From the NCBI GenBank assembly GCA_026419195.1, contig JANZZV010000006.1, positions 1 through 64,000 on the forward strand: a stretch of 64,000 nucleotides of DNA. The letters run 5' to 3'. Source of the DNA: Fervidobacterium sp. Lineage in GTDB: Bacteria; Thermotogota; Thermotogae; Thermotogales; Fervidobacteriaceae. Positions 16,561-24,796 of the stretch are shown in pieces (position 1 is the stretch's first letter; each line of letters begins with the position of its first letter). The position numbers and the translations under genes are program-made. A model generated the notes under the pieces. It was not told where the DNA came from. It did no database searches and was given only the letters and a program-made list of their open reading frames with translations.

Positions 16561-18162
16561 TTATACTGAAAAATATCTTCTTATGAATTCGTGGGTTTTA
16601 ATATCAAGTGTTGAGAAATCCTTATTCTTAATACGCTCAGCATTTTTCCTACCTACCCCGGGTATGTTTTCGAGTTCTTGTATAGTTAAATTATTTACAT
16701 TTGTTAATCTAATTCCCGTTAAAGAACGTTGCCCATGCCCTACTATAACAACATCAATAGGTCTCTCATGAACGCCGGGTATACCGATGAGTATAGGATA
16801 TGTTCCAAGAGGTCTCCCAAATGTGACGTTTCCCTCTTTAAATTCAGGTATAACGTAACGTATTATACTACCGGTAGGAAAAACTTTTTTCAACATTGGA
16901 TTATCAACATTTGTGCGTATGAGATATTTGTAATGCTCGAACAACTTTTTGTTGGGTTTTATTGTTTTCCGCTGAGATAAATAATAAAGCGGTGTTTCCG
17001 GAAAGATCATAATCTGTCTGAGGTTTATCCTTCTAAGTAATAAATCGCTGTCCAAATATTCCTTCAGTTTTTCATAATTTATTCGATAGGTTTGCTTGGA
17101 TTCACCAAATAAACCAAATATAAGATTTATTCCTGGGAGTAACTTTGGGATACCATCGTTATCTCTAAATCCGCCTATAGTGTTAACAATTTCTACAGCT
17201 TTATCTATATCTTCAACACTTCCTTCAATATTGTTCTTTTTTCTGACAATTGGGTCGAAAGATTCGACACCAAATGAAAGTATATCTCCCGATGTGTTGT
17301 ATTTTGCTATAACTTCAATTATTTTTGATGATTGTGGTAAGTTTTTTGAAATATAAGTTGGATTGGCATTGTCGGTATGCAAAACACGAATGTCTTTGCA
17401 TCTATCTCTTATACCAGAATACAGCTCATGCACTATTGTTGGGTTTATGGAACCGTTGTTAAAATCACTTCCATAAGCTACTATGTTTGCACTTCTGCCA
17501 AGTCTAAATGATTTTACACCATTTTTGTATAGTTTCTCTATCTCATCTAAAATATCGTTTACAGGCCTTGAAAAAAATTTTGGATAAAGTATTGGTTCGG
17601 TGCAGAATGTACAATACGTACGTCGCTCACAACCAAGCGAAATTTCTATCTCACATATTATGTCAGGATATCTTGGATGTAATCTCACAATCTCTGCACC
17701 TGATAGAGATGCTTTTTTGACTGCATCTGTATATTTAAGTTCTAATTCTTGTGAGATCCACTCGGTAAAATTTACAACTATCTCATCCACGTCAAACTCT
17801 TTTGCAGTGTACTTTGCCCTACTTGCGCCTTTTCCTGCGTAAGCTCTGCCAATGGCACCGATAAGTATGCGGTAAGCTTTTTTGTTTAGAATAAGCAGTT
17901 TCTTAACCTCATCTGGTGTGATGGGAGTACCTCCAACATATCTACCAGGTACCGTAACACCACCAATTATTGTAATTATATCGTAACCAGAAAATGCGTG
18001 CCACATATCGTTGGCACGCACTTGATCTATCGTATAGTAATCCACTTCAAAGCCTTTCATTATGAACAAGCCAGCTGTATACCTTACGTAGGTACTTACG
18101 TACGGAGGTACACCAAGCACTGCTGGTTCGTCCACATAACCATCAATTATCACGCATCGCAT
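16561..18162 (-). CDS. radical SAM protein with C-terminal helix-hairpin-helix (COG1031-like)
   Basis: 533 residues. The first about 130 residues form an alpha/beta domain of the B12-binding-like type (DIITIIGGVTVPGRYVGG). The radical SAM core follows, with cysteines at 178, 184 and 187 (GCERRTYCTFC), a CX5CX2C spacing instead of CX3CX2C; the codons confirm it. FGVESFD and LPGINLIFGLFGES are later core strands. The last 40 residues hold a helix-hairpin-helix (IQELENIPGVGRKNAERI), suggesting nucleic-acid contact. It resembles the uncharacterised COG1031 group known mainly from archaea and Thermotogae. Its start overlaps the upstream LolA/RseB-like gene by 20 bases, behind AAGGAG. Substrate unknown. 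Confidence 0.85.
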   Translation of the reverse strand: MRCVIIDGYVDEPAVLGVPPYVSTYVRYTAGLFIMKGFEVDYYTIDQVRANDMWHAFSGYDIITIIGGVTVPGRYVGGTPITPDEVKKLLILNKKAYRILIGAIGRAYAGKGASRAKYTAKEFDVDEIVVNFTEWISQELELKYTDAVKKASLSGAEIVRLHPRYPDIICEIEISLGCERRTYCTFCTEPILYPKFFSRPVNDILDEIEKLYKNGVKSFRLGRSANIVAYGSDFNNGSINPTIVHELYSGIRDRCKDIRVLHTDNANPTYISKNLPQSSKIIEVIAKYNTSGDILSFGVESFDPIVRKKNNIEGSVEDIDKAVEIVNTIGGFRDNDGIPKLLPGINLIFGLFGESKQTYRINYEKLKEYLDSDLLLRRINLRQIMIFPETPLYYLSQRKTIKPNKKLFEHYKYLIRTNVDNPMLKKVFPTGSIIRYVIPEFKEGNVTFGRPLGTYPILIGIPGVHERPIDVVIVGHGQRSLTGIRLTNVNNLTIQELENIPGVGRKNAERIKNKDFSTLDIKTHEFIRRYFSV

Positions 18163-18877
18163 TTTTAATCTCCTTCATTGTGGATTCCGAGGCTTTGAGA
18201 ACTTTTAAGTAGTAATTTCCTACTTTAAAATCACCAGAAACTTTACTTATTTCTAATTCAAGAGGTTTACCGTCTTTATCATAACCGCTTATTCTTAATG
18301 TATCCTTTACTTCTGAAACATTCGACCACAGAAAAAGTTTGAAAACATTGAAAAATACTTCTGGAATAGGGCTTTCTTCTACAAACTTGTATTTTGAAAG
18401 TATGTTTTTCATATCAAACTGCTTTGGAAATTTATTTATGTACATAGTTGTAGTGACATCACCAACTTTTCTTGTAACTCTTACTATTTCCTTGTCGACA
18501 ACAAAAATTTCTATGGAAAAGAAATCTTCGTTGAACTTGTAAACACCATCTCTTGATATGTCCAATTTTTTCTCTTTTATATATTCATAGGCAACGTCAA
18601 CCAAGTCCTTTATTGGAAACGTTCTCACCAATGTGTTTTTGTCACCAATATACCATCTATCTTTTATCCTTACCCATGTGAAATTTTGAGGCATGCTGAC
18701 AATAACGACCTTTACATCCGCTGTTTCGTAAACTTCCTCCGAACGCATAAAAGTTCCTGACCTGCTGGATTCATAAATCATTCTAACACAATAGCTATCT
18801 GCGAAAAGATGAACTGCAATTAAAACGAAATTTAAAGCTAAAACTTTCTTTCCAATCATTTTTTTAAATCTTTCCAT
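18143..18877 (-). CDS. periplasmic LolA/RseB-like protein
   Basis: About 244 residues with a signal peptide (basic MERFKKMIGKK, hydrophobic core, cleavage near HLFADS). The mature part has strand-rich segments such as FTWVRIKDRWYIGD, VYKFNEDFFSIEIFVVD and VTRKVGDVTTTMYIN, which recall the LolA/RseB lipoprotein-like fold. The call is by pattern and context, since no diagnostic motif exists. It follows an ECF sigma factor and a single-helix anti-sigma candidate, the place RseB holds in E. coli. I start at the ATG preceded by GGGTGAG; a longer frame overlapping the anti-sigma gene lacks a ribosome site. Confidence 0.55.
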   Translation of the reverse strand: MERFKKMIGKKVLALNFVLIAVHLFADSYCVRMIYESSRSGTFMRSEEVYETADVKVVIVSMPQNFTWVRIKDRWYIGDKNTLVRTFPIKDLVDVAYEYIKEKKLDISRDGVYKFNEDFFSIEIFVVDKEIVRVTRKVGDVTTTMYINKFPKQFDMKNILSKYKFVEESPIPEVFFNVFKLFLWSNVSEVKDTLRISGYDKDGKPLELEISKVSGDFKVGNYYLKVLKASESTMKEIKNAMRDN

Positions 18878-18932
18878 GATTTTGCTCACCCGTTTTTTGA
18901 TGATCTTTTTAACTTGGTAATTATAATAAATA

Positions 18933-19367
18933 CTACCAACCATTGTCATTTGCTATTGAGACGTATCTTATAATTTTAAATACTTTATCAACTTCCTCGT
19001 TAAATGCAGCATTTTCATCACTTTCGATGTTCTTCTCACTGAAACTCAGGTCAAATGTTTTTGCTGGGATGTTTGTTTTCAAATTAAAGCTTGTTTTATT
19101 TTCATTTTGGACAAGCTGATTCTCAAAATTTTCGGAAAGCGAGAAAACTTTACCAAATTCTTTTACTATGGCTTGGTGCGGGCCTAAGAACACTGCAATG
19201 AGCAATATAAAGACTACAACACTCAATCTATAAAAAATTACCAAGCGCTTTTGCTTTCTAATGCACTTTACTATCTTTTCTTCCATCAAAGGGCCTGGTT
19301 TATAGCTAAAACTTACGGAGACAGTTTTAAGAATTTGTGAAAACCTTTTATCTTTCTCCTCATTCAT
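18933..19367 (-). CDS. candidate membrane anti-sigma factor
   Basis: 144 residues. A cytoplasmic N-terminal part of about 40 residues (MNEEKDKRFSQILKTVSV) is followed by one membrane helix near residues 42-60 (RLSVVVFILLIAVFLG), then an external Asn/Lys/Glu-rich domain. Single-pass topology, size and an eight-base overlap with the sigma gene (ATGAATGA) are what anti-sigma factors show. No zinc-binding HxxxCxxC motif is present. The ribosome site AGGAGG lies inside the sigma gene end, so translation is coupled. No sequence family is recognised with certainty. Confidence 0.65.
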   Translation of the reverse strand: MNEEKDKRFSQILKTVSVSFSYKPGPLMEEKIVKCIRKQKRLVIFYRLSVVVFILLIAVFLGPHQAIVKEFGKVFSLSENFENQLVQNENKTSFNLKTNIPAKTFDLSFSEKNIESDENAAFNEEVDKVFKIIRYVSIANDNGW

Positions 19368-19983
19368 CTCTCGTAACCTCCTCAAGTGCTTTTCTTATCT
19401 TTTCCTTTATGTAATGTAATCTGCTTTTGACTGTACCTTCCGGCTTTTTAAGTATGTTTCCTATTTCTTCATAGGTTAAACCGTCTATTTCTTTCATAAA
19501 CAAAAGTGCTCTGTCTTCAGGATTTAGTGTATCTAAAGTTTTTCTCAGCTTTTCATATAAAATTTCATCTGCCACATTCTTCTTCACGTCTTCTTCTGTC
19601 GGAAATTGATACGTGTATTCATCGCTCTCGTTTGATTCAGTAATATCCATAATTATTCCTTTGCTTTTTAGTTTTTTATAAACATTGTTACAAACATTAA
19701 CTGTTATACGATAAATCCAGGTTGATAATTTAGACTCCCCTCTGAATTTTTTGATATTTTTGTAAATTCTCAAAAATACTTCCTGAATAACATCATCTAT
19801 ATCATCAGTTCCGAGATAACTTTTAACAAGTGCACCTATCTTTGGTGCGTAAGTCTTGTACAGGTACCTATAAGCTTCCTCGTCGCCTTTTGATAGAGCC
19901 TTAATAAACAAACTTTCATCCTTCCAAGTATTTTGACCTTGATTCTCTTCACTACGTTCATTCCTGCTGTTAGAAAATTCCAA
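19360..19983 (-). CDS. ECF-family RNA polymerase sigma factor
   Basis: 207 residues. Region 2 runs over about residues 40-105 with YRYLYKTYAPKIGALVKSYL, DDIDDVIQEVFLRIYKNI and FRGESKLSTWIYRITVNVC. A linker of about 35 residues follows. Region 4 runs over about 145-200 with TLNPEDRALLFMKEIDGLTYEEIGNIL and a helix-turn-helix ending in PEGTVKSRLHYIKEKIRK. The TTG start follows GGGGGG inside the end of the DUF72 gene, a 14-base overlap. The anti-sigma candidate directly after it suggests control by an envelope signal. The target promoters cannot be read from this window. Confidence 0.93.
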   Translation of the reverse strand: MEFSNSRNERSEENQGQNTWKDESLFIKALSKGDEEAYRYLYKTYAPKIGALVKSYLGTDDIDDVIQEVFLRIYKNIKKFRGESKLSTWIYRITVNVCNNVYKKLKSKGIIMDITESNESDEYTYQFPTEEDVKKNVADEILYEKLRKTLDTLNPEDRALLFMKEIDGLTYEEIGNILKKPEGTVKSRLHYIKEKIRKALEEVTRDE

Positions 19984-20776
19984 TTTTTTCGCCCCCCACG
20001 ATATCTCTAAACATCAAGGCATTCTTGAGCGCTTGTCCTCTGTAACAGTTGTTAAAAAACACATATGCATTTTGTATTTTTTCAGGAAGTACTGTTTCAA
20101 TTATATCTTTTAGTTCTTTCTCAGTATAATTGTAATTGTAACGTGTTTTTTCGTCTGAAGTAAACCAATTTGGATTTCTACCGTGTAACCTGAGATAAAC
20201 AGTTTCGCTCTTGGCTTTTATCAATGGAAACAATCCGATTATTTTGGGAAGATCAGGTATTACTAAATAAACATTATTGTGACATTGCGTAAGCTCAGGG
20301 CAGTTTACCCAACTTTTGTGTCTGAATTCAAGAAAAATATTTGCCGGTCCAAGAATTCGTATGATTTTTCTAACATAATTCAGACTTTCTTCGTTTTTTC
20401 TGAAGTTATATGGAAACTGTGCAAGATAACCTATCATCTTTTCCTCTTCGATTAAAATATTGCAGGCTTTCAAAAAACTTTCAATATTCTCGGCACTTCC
20501 TCCGTGAGTTATGGAATTGTGTAATTTCACAGCGAATTTGAAGCCAGCAGGTGCTCTTCTCAGTAAGTTTAATATAACTTTTTGCGTGGGTATTTGATAA
20601 AATGTAAAATTAAGTTCAACACTGTTGAAACCATAATGTTGCCAGTAGTAAGTAAACATTTCTGTTTTTCTTATGTATTCCGGGTAAACGGTTCCTACCC
20701 AATCATCAAAAGAAAAACCACTGGTACCTATATACCATTTAACGTCACTGGCTATCCAAATTATCTGACCCTCCAA
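19970..20776 (-). CDS. DUF72 family protein
   Basis: About 268 residues of a TIM-barrel-like family of unknown function. Typical family segments are WYIGTSGFSFDDWVGTVYP, NSVELNFTFYQIPT, FKFAVKLHNSITH, FLEFRHKSWV, VYLRLHGRN and a near-terminal YVFFNNCYRGQALKNA. The start is unclear: the TTG used here has no ribosome site, while GGAGGG lies just inside the frame before ATA and ATT codons. The true N-terminus could be about six residues shorter with a non-standard start. It overlaps both the helicase stop and the sigma start. Confidence 0.85.
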   Translation of the reverse strand: MEGQIIWIASDVKWYIGTSGFSFDDWVGTVYPEYIRKTEMFTYYWQHYGFNSVELNFTFYQIPTQKVILNLLRRAPAGFKFAVKLHNSITHGGSAENIESFLKACNILIEEEKMIGYLAQFPYNFRKNEESLNYVRKIIRILGPANIFLEFRHKSWVNCPELTQCHNNVYLVIPDLPKIIGLFPLIKAKSETVYLRLHGRNPNWFTSDEKTRYNYNYTEKELKDIIETVLPEKIQNAYVFFNNCYRGQALKNALMFRDIVGGEKIGIF

Positions 20777-22719
20777 AATTCAACAAGATGGGGTGGGATT
20801 TCTTCAACAAAATCTCTCTCTAAAGATTTTGTTGTGTAAAGATTGTATGAATTGTAATTGTTTCTTGAAAGTACAGAATGTGTTATGTACAATATGTCCT
20901 TTGCCCTTGTAATGGCAACGTAAAAAAGTCTTTCCTCTTCATCTAAACAATTATCTTTTGCGGCCAAGAAATGTGGAAAATCACCCGGATTGACACCTAT
21001 TACAAACACAATCTTCCATTCCAGTCCTTTTGCTTGATGAACAGTCGTCAGGGTTACTTTCCCTTCTGTTTCCACCTCATTAGCACCTTTTACATCTTCG
21101 GAGATGAGTATCTCATTTAGAAAATCCTCTGTAGAATCGTAAAACCCTGCCATTTCGATAAGTCTTTCTATATCTTCCTCTCTATCTCTAAAATCAATAT
21201 ACTCTCTTTCGATTACATTTGCGTAAAACCCTTTGTAGAAATTTTCTATTTGTACTTGTGGAGGTCTATTAATTGAATCCATCATCACTTTTTTGAGTTC
21301 GTCGATGTTTGAACTTCTTATTTTAGTTTCTAAGAAAATATCTATCGGTGTTTTTTCAGCATGTTCTCCAATAATGTGAGCAATTATTTTTTCGGCCGTT
21401 GCATCACCCACATTTTCGAGTAACTTTAATATACGTGTCCATGAAATTGTATCATAAGGGTTTAGTATTATCTTTAGAAAAGCAATCACATCTTTAACGT
21501 GGGCTGTTTCTGTAAACCTTATCCCAGATAGTATTCTGAATGGAATGTTTCTTTTCGAGAGCTCTACTTGCAACTCAAGCGAGTGAGAATGTGCTCTGTA
21601 TAAAATACCGATATCTTCGTATCCAAAGCCTTCGTTTATCAATTCGATTATTCTTTGCCCAACAAAAGATGCCTCATCGAAATGATCATAAGTATTCACT
21701 ACAACAGGTTTTTGAGGGCTTGTTCGGACAGCCTTTAATTTTTTTGGAACTGAGTTTTTTGGTATCATGTGGTTTACTAATTCTACTATCTTGTCTGTGC
21801 TTCTATAGTTTGTCTGCAATTTGAAAATATTTGCATCTTTCATGATTTCTCTAACATTTTCAAACCGTGCCCCTCTAAAGGAATATATACTTTGTGCATC
21901 ATCAGCAACGACAAACAAATTTCCATGAACTTCCGATAGATATTCAACAATTTTTAATTGAAGTATGTTTGTATCTTGAAATTCATCGACCAGTATCCAC
22001 TTAAACTTCGATGAGATATGTTCTCTTATTTGGGGATTGTTTTCCAACATCCGTAATGTTTTGACTAACAAATCATCGTAATCTACAACATTTTGCTTTT
22101 CTTTTTCGAGTTCGTATTCTTGGAATATCTTTTCTATTACGTCTATAACTTGTATCCACCTTTTGGCTTTTCTAACAACAGTTTCGTAAGGGGTAAGCAT
22201 CGTATTGTTTGAGTAAGAATAAATTGAATAAAGTTCGTTGTGTGTTGGTAATGCTTTGTTCATCTGTTTTGATGTTACGTATCTATTTCTTGATATTTTC
22301 ATCAAATCTTTACTATCGCTTTCATCTAAAATAGTAAAATTAGGCTTTAAACCTATAGCACTTCCATACTTTCTCAACAATAAGTTACACACATGATGAA
22401 AGGTTCCAGCCATCATTTCTGACAAATCTCTCTTAGTTACCCGCTGTGCTCTTTCTATCATTTCGCGTGCAGCAGCCCTTGTGAACGTTACAAGCATAAT
22501 TTCAGAGGGTTTGATATTATTAAGTAATAAATACGCAATTTTGTAAGTTATCACCTTTGTTTTGCCACTTCCAGGACCAGCGATGACTACGCATTTTCCA
22601 TGCGATTTTATGACGGCTTCTTTTTGTTCTTCGTCAAGCTCTCGGAGGACTCCATCAATAAAGTCTTCCCTGTTTTTTTCTCTTTGTAATCTATATTCTC
22701 TGAGCTCTTGGTTATCCAT
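20761..22719 (-). CDS. UvrD/PcrA-type SF1 DNA helicase
   Basis: About 652 residues, the usual length of the UvrD/PcrA group. All SF1A motifs are visible in order: GPGSGKTKVITYK (I), VTFTRAAAREM (Ia), VDEFQDTNILQ (II), ADDAQSIYSFRG (III), LQTNYRST (IV), TTVHQAKGLEWKIVFVIG (V) and RLFYVAITRAKD (VI). Such helicases unwind DNA in repair and remove stalled proteins. I start at the ATG six bases after AAGGTGA rather than at the TTG two codons upstream. It is the first gene of the overlapping chain that leads into the ECF sigma factor. Confidence 0.92.
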   Translation of the reverse strand: MDNQELREYRLQREKNREDFIDGVLRELDEEQKEAVIKSHGKCVVIAGPGSGKTKVITYKIAYLLLNNIKPSEIMLVTFTRAAAREMIERAQRVTKRDLSEMMAGTFHHVCNLLLRKYGSAIGLKPNFTILDESDSKDLMKISRNRYVTSKQMNKALPTHNELYSIYSYSNNTMLTPYETVVRKAKRWIQVIDVIEKIFQEYELEKEKQNVVDYDDLLVKTLRMLENNPQIREHISSKFKWILVDEFQDTNILQLKIVEYLSEVHGNLFVVADDAQSIYSFRGARFENVREIMKDANIFKLQTNYRSTDKIVELVNHMIPKNSVPKKLKAVRTSPQKPVVVNTYDHFDEASFVGQRIIELINEGFGYEDIGILYRAHSHSLELQVELSKRNIPFRILSGIRFTETAHVKDVIAFLKIILNPYDTISWTRILKLLENVGDATAEKIIAHIIGEHAEKTPIDIFLETKIRSSNIDELKKVMMDSINRPPQVQIENFYKGFYANVIEREYIDFRDREEDIERLIEMAGFYDSTEDFLNEILISEDVKGANEVETEGKVTLTTVHQAKGLEWKIVFVIGVNPGDFPHFLAAKDNCLDEEERLFYVAITRAKDILYITHSVLSRNNYNSYNLYTTKSLERDFVEEIPPHLVEFWRVR

Positions 22720-22771
22720 GAACAATCACCTTAACCTCAGCTATTATAAAATTAGCTGACGATCCACGTTT

Positions 22772-23617
22772 TCAGCTTACAGCACACAGGAACTTGCTCA
22801 ATAGTTTATAAGGTATATCCATTCCAAGCTTCACTGAAGGCCTGTTATCGCCATGAAAATCGCTACCAGCAGTTATCATTAAATCGTATTTTCTTGCAAT
22901 TTTTAATAAATCGTTAGTTTGGGAAGGCGTGTGTGTTGAATAAAAAACTTCGATGCCATCAAGTCCGTAATCTACGAGCTTCAAGATAAGTCTTTCAATG
23001 TAGCTGAGATCATCTTCATTTGTATTTTTTGCCCTTAATATCTCAAATGGGTGTGCTAAAATAGCTATTCCACCGGCATTTTTAATCAAGTCTATTGCTT
23101 CTTTTGGTTTTAATCTTCTTTTTTCAACAAACAATAAACCACCATCTCTTAGGTATTTTTCAAATGCTTCGTCTATACTTCTGACATACCCTTTGTTTGC
23201 CATTAAACGAGCAAAGTGAGGTCGACCTATAGCCTCTCCTTTGGCTATTTGTTTTATTTCTTCTAAAGTTGCGCTGAAACCCATTTCGTTCATTTTCTGG
23301 ATTATAATTTCGTTCCTTTTGTTTCTGTATTCCAAAAGCTCATTCAAAACCTTGCCAATAGCATCTATATCTTTGAAATTGTAACCAATTATATGCAGTG
23401 AGTCTGTTGGGTATTCGACACTTATCTCAACCCCACGCAAAAGTTTTATACCAAGATCATCTTCAAATATATTACCAAGTTCGTAAAAGGCACTAATAGT
23501 ATCGTGATCTGTTATAGCCAATACTTCAAGACCTATCAGCTTTGCTTTTCTTACAAGTGATTCTGGAGTTAACGTACCATCCGAGCTTGTAGTGTGTGTA
23601 TGTAGGTCTACTAACAC
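22772..23617 (-). CDS. PHP-domain phosphoesterase (YciV/RNase AM-like)
   Basis: 281 residues of the PHP superfamily, with metal-binding motifs VDLHTHTTSSDGTL, ITDHDTISAF, GVEISVEY, GRPHFARLM, ILAHPFE and AGSDFHGD. This arrangement, with the middle insertion (about residues 100-180), matches the 3',5'-nucleoside bisphosphate phosphatase / RNA 5'-end exonuclease group (YciV/TrpH-like). The substrate is inferred. The start is GTG, ten bases after GGAGG. It stands 52 bases before the helicase and has its own extended -10 promoter. Confidence 0.85.
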   Translation of the reverse strand: MLVDLHTHTTSSDGTLTPESLVRKAKLIGLEVLAITDHDTISAFYELGNIFEDDLGIKLLRGVEISVEYPTDSLHIIGYNFKDIDAIGKVLNELLEYRNKRNEIIIQKMNEMGFSATLEEIKQIAKGEAIGRPHFARLMANKGYVRSIDEAFEKYLRDGGLLFVEKRRLKPKEAIDLIKNAGGIAILAHPFEILRAKNTNEDDLSYIERLILKLVDYGLDGIEVFYSTHTPSQTNDLLKIARKYDLMITAGSDFHGDNRPSVKLGMDIPYKLLSKFLCAVS

Positions 23618-23686
23618 TTACAATATACCTCCTCACTCTATTGTTCAGCAATCTTGTCTTACCGATATTACCAAAGTTCTAAAACT

Positions 23687-23695
23687 ATTATACCA
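23687..23695 (-). promoter_or_regulatory. extended -10 promoter for the PHP gene
   Basis: TGG-TATAAT on the minus strand, about 70 bases before the PHP start codon, without a clear -35. It lies in the divergent 23618-23832 interval. Confidence 0.55.
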
Positions 23696-23750
23696 TAACC
23701 AAGATCCATTAACTTAAATTCGCTTGTTCATAAGGTTAGCTACGTACTTT

Positions 23751-23779
23751 TTGCATTATTAATGATTTCATGGTAAAAT
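23751..23779 (+). promoter_or_regulatory. promoter for the plus-strand thrS cluster
   Basis: TTGCAT (23751-23756), 17 bases, then TGG-TAAAAT (-10 at 23774-23779), 54 bases before the HD gene start. Both a -35 and an extended -10 are present. Confidence 0.7.
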
Positions 23780-23832
23780 ATTAAAAACTAAATAATGAAC
23801 GTTTAAAATTTATATGTATGGAGGTGGTAAAT

Positions 23833-24375
23833 TTGAAACGAGAAGAAGCACTCGAGCTTTTGAAAAAACATGTCTCAAACAAAAATCTCGTAAACCATTG
23901 CCTTGCCTGCGAGGCAATTATGAGAAGACTTGCAAAACATTTTGGAGAAGACGAGGAAACATGGGGGCTTACTGGATTGTTACATGATCTCGATTATGAT
24001 TACACAAAAGATAAGCCCGAAGAACACGGTTACAAGACTGTCGAAATACTTGGAGATCTGGTAACAGAGGATATCAAGAATGCTATTTTAGCACATTGCG
24101 AGAAAAAAATACCGGAAACCTTGATGGAAAAAGCGCTTTATGCAGTTGATCCAACAAGTGGTTTTATTGTAGCGGCAGCGCTCATAAGACCTGAAAAGAA
24201 ACTTGAGTTTATTGATGTGGAATTTCTCAAAAATAGGTTTAAAGAAAAGGGATTTGCGAAGGGCGCAAATAGGCAACAAATGATGTCATGTGAAAATATA
24301 GGACTTTCGCTTGAGGAATTTTATTCTTTGTCACTAGAGGCTATGAAAGAAATAGCGAAAGATATAGGATTGTAA
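23833..24375 (+). CDS. HD-superfamily hydrolase (COG2316-like)
   Basis: 180 residues. The His/Asp set of a small HD fold is seen in VNHCLACEAIM, TGLLHDLDYDYT and AILAHCEKK, with SGFIVAAALIRPEKKLE following. This matches the predicted HD hydrolase group COG2316, whose substrate is unknown. A TTG six bases after GGAGGTG gives the most natural start; an ATG five codons earlier overlaps the ribosome site. It heads the transcript that continues into a small membrane protein and thrS. Confidence 0.8.
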   Translation: MKREEALELLKKHVSNKNLVNHCLACEAIMRRLAKHFGEDEETWGLTGLLHDLDYDYTKDKPEEHGYKTVEILGDLVTEDIKNAILAHCEKKIPETLMEKALYAVDPTSGFIVAAALIRPEKKLEFIDVEFLKNRFKEKGFAKGANRQQMMSCENIGLSLEEFYSLSLEAMKEIAKDIGL

Positions 24376-24392
24376 TATTTGAGGTGAAATAT

Positions 24393-24791
24393 GTGGGTTT
24401 TATTGTTTGGATAAGTGCCTTTTCATCGTTGCTTTTGGACAACGTGTTCAGAGAGTATTTCACACTTACACCTTTATATTTTCTTTTGGAATCAGTGTAC
24501 AACGAAAAGTTACAATGGAAGATTGCCAGGATATTTCTTTTTTCATTGTTGTACCAAAGCTTTTCATATCAGGAGTTAAACTTTTTGTGGTTTATTATAA
24601 CTTTTTCGGTAATTATGATAGAATTGTATAGAGATGCATTTTATTATTCTTGGAGTGCATCTTTGCTGCAGTCTCTTATCTTTGTTTTGCCTTATTATTT
24701 AAATGTCCCGCTTTCCTTTGTCTATGGATTTGTTGTTGATTGTTTACTCTTTGCCTACGTTTACAGAAAATTAGATCTTGGAGGTGCTTGA
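24393..24791 (+). CDS. small integral membrane protein, MreD-like size
   Basis: 132 residues with four or five hydrophobic helices and few charges. Length and topology resemble MreD-type shape proteins, but no motif confirms this and mreB/mreC are absent. The GTG lies five bases after GAGGTGA; an upstream GTG at 24384 is part of that site. It ends five bases before thrS and its last codons contain the GGAGGTG that probably serves thrS, so the two are coupled. Confidence 0.6.
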   Translation: MGFIVWISAFSSLLLDNVFREYFTLTPLYFLLESVYNEKLQWKIARIFLFSLLYQSFSYQELNFLWFIITFSVIMIELYRDAFYYSWSASLLQSLIFVLPYYLNVPLSFVYGFVVDCLLFAYVYRKLDLGGA

Positions 24792-24796
24792 CAATT

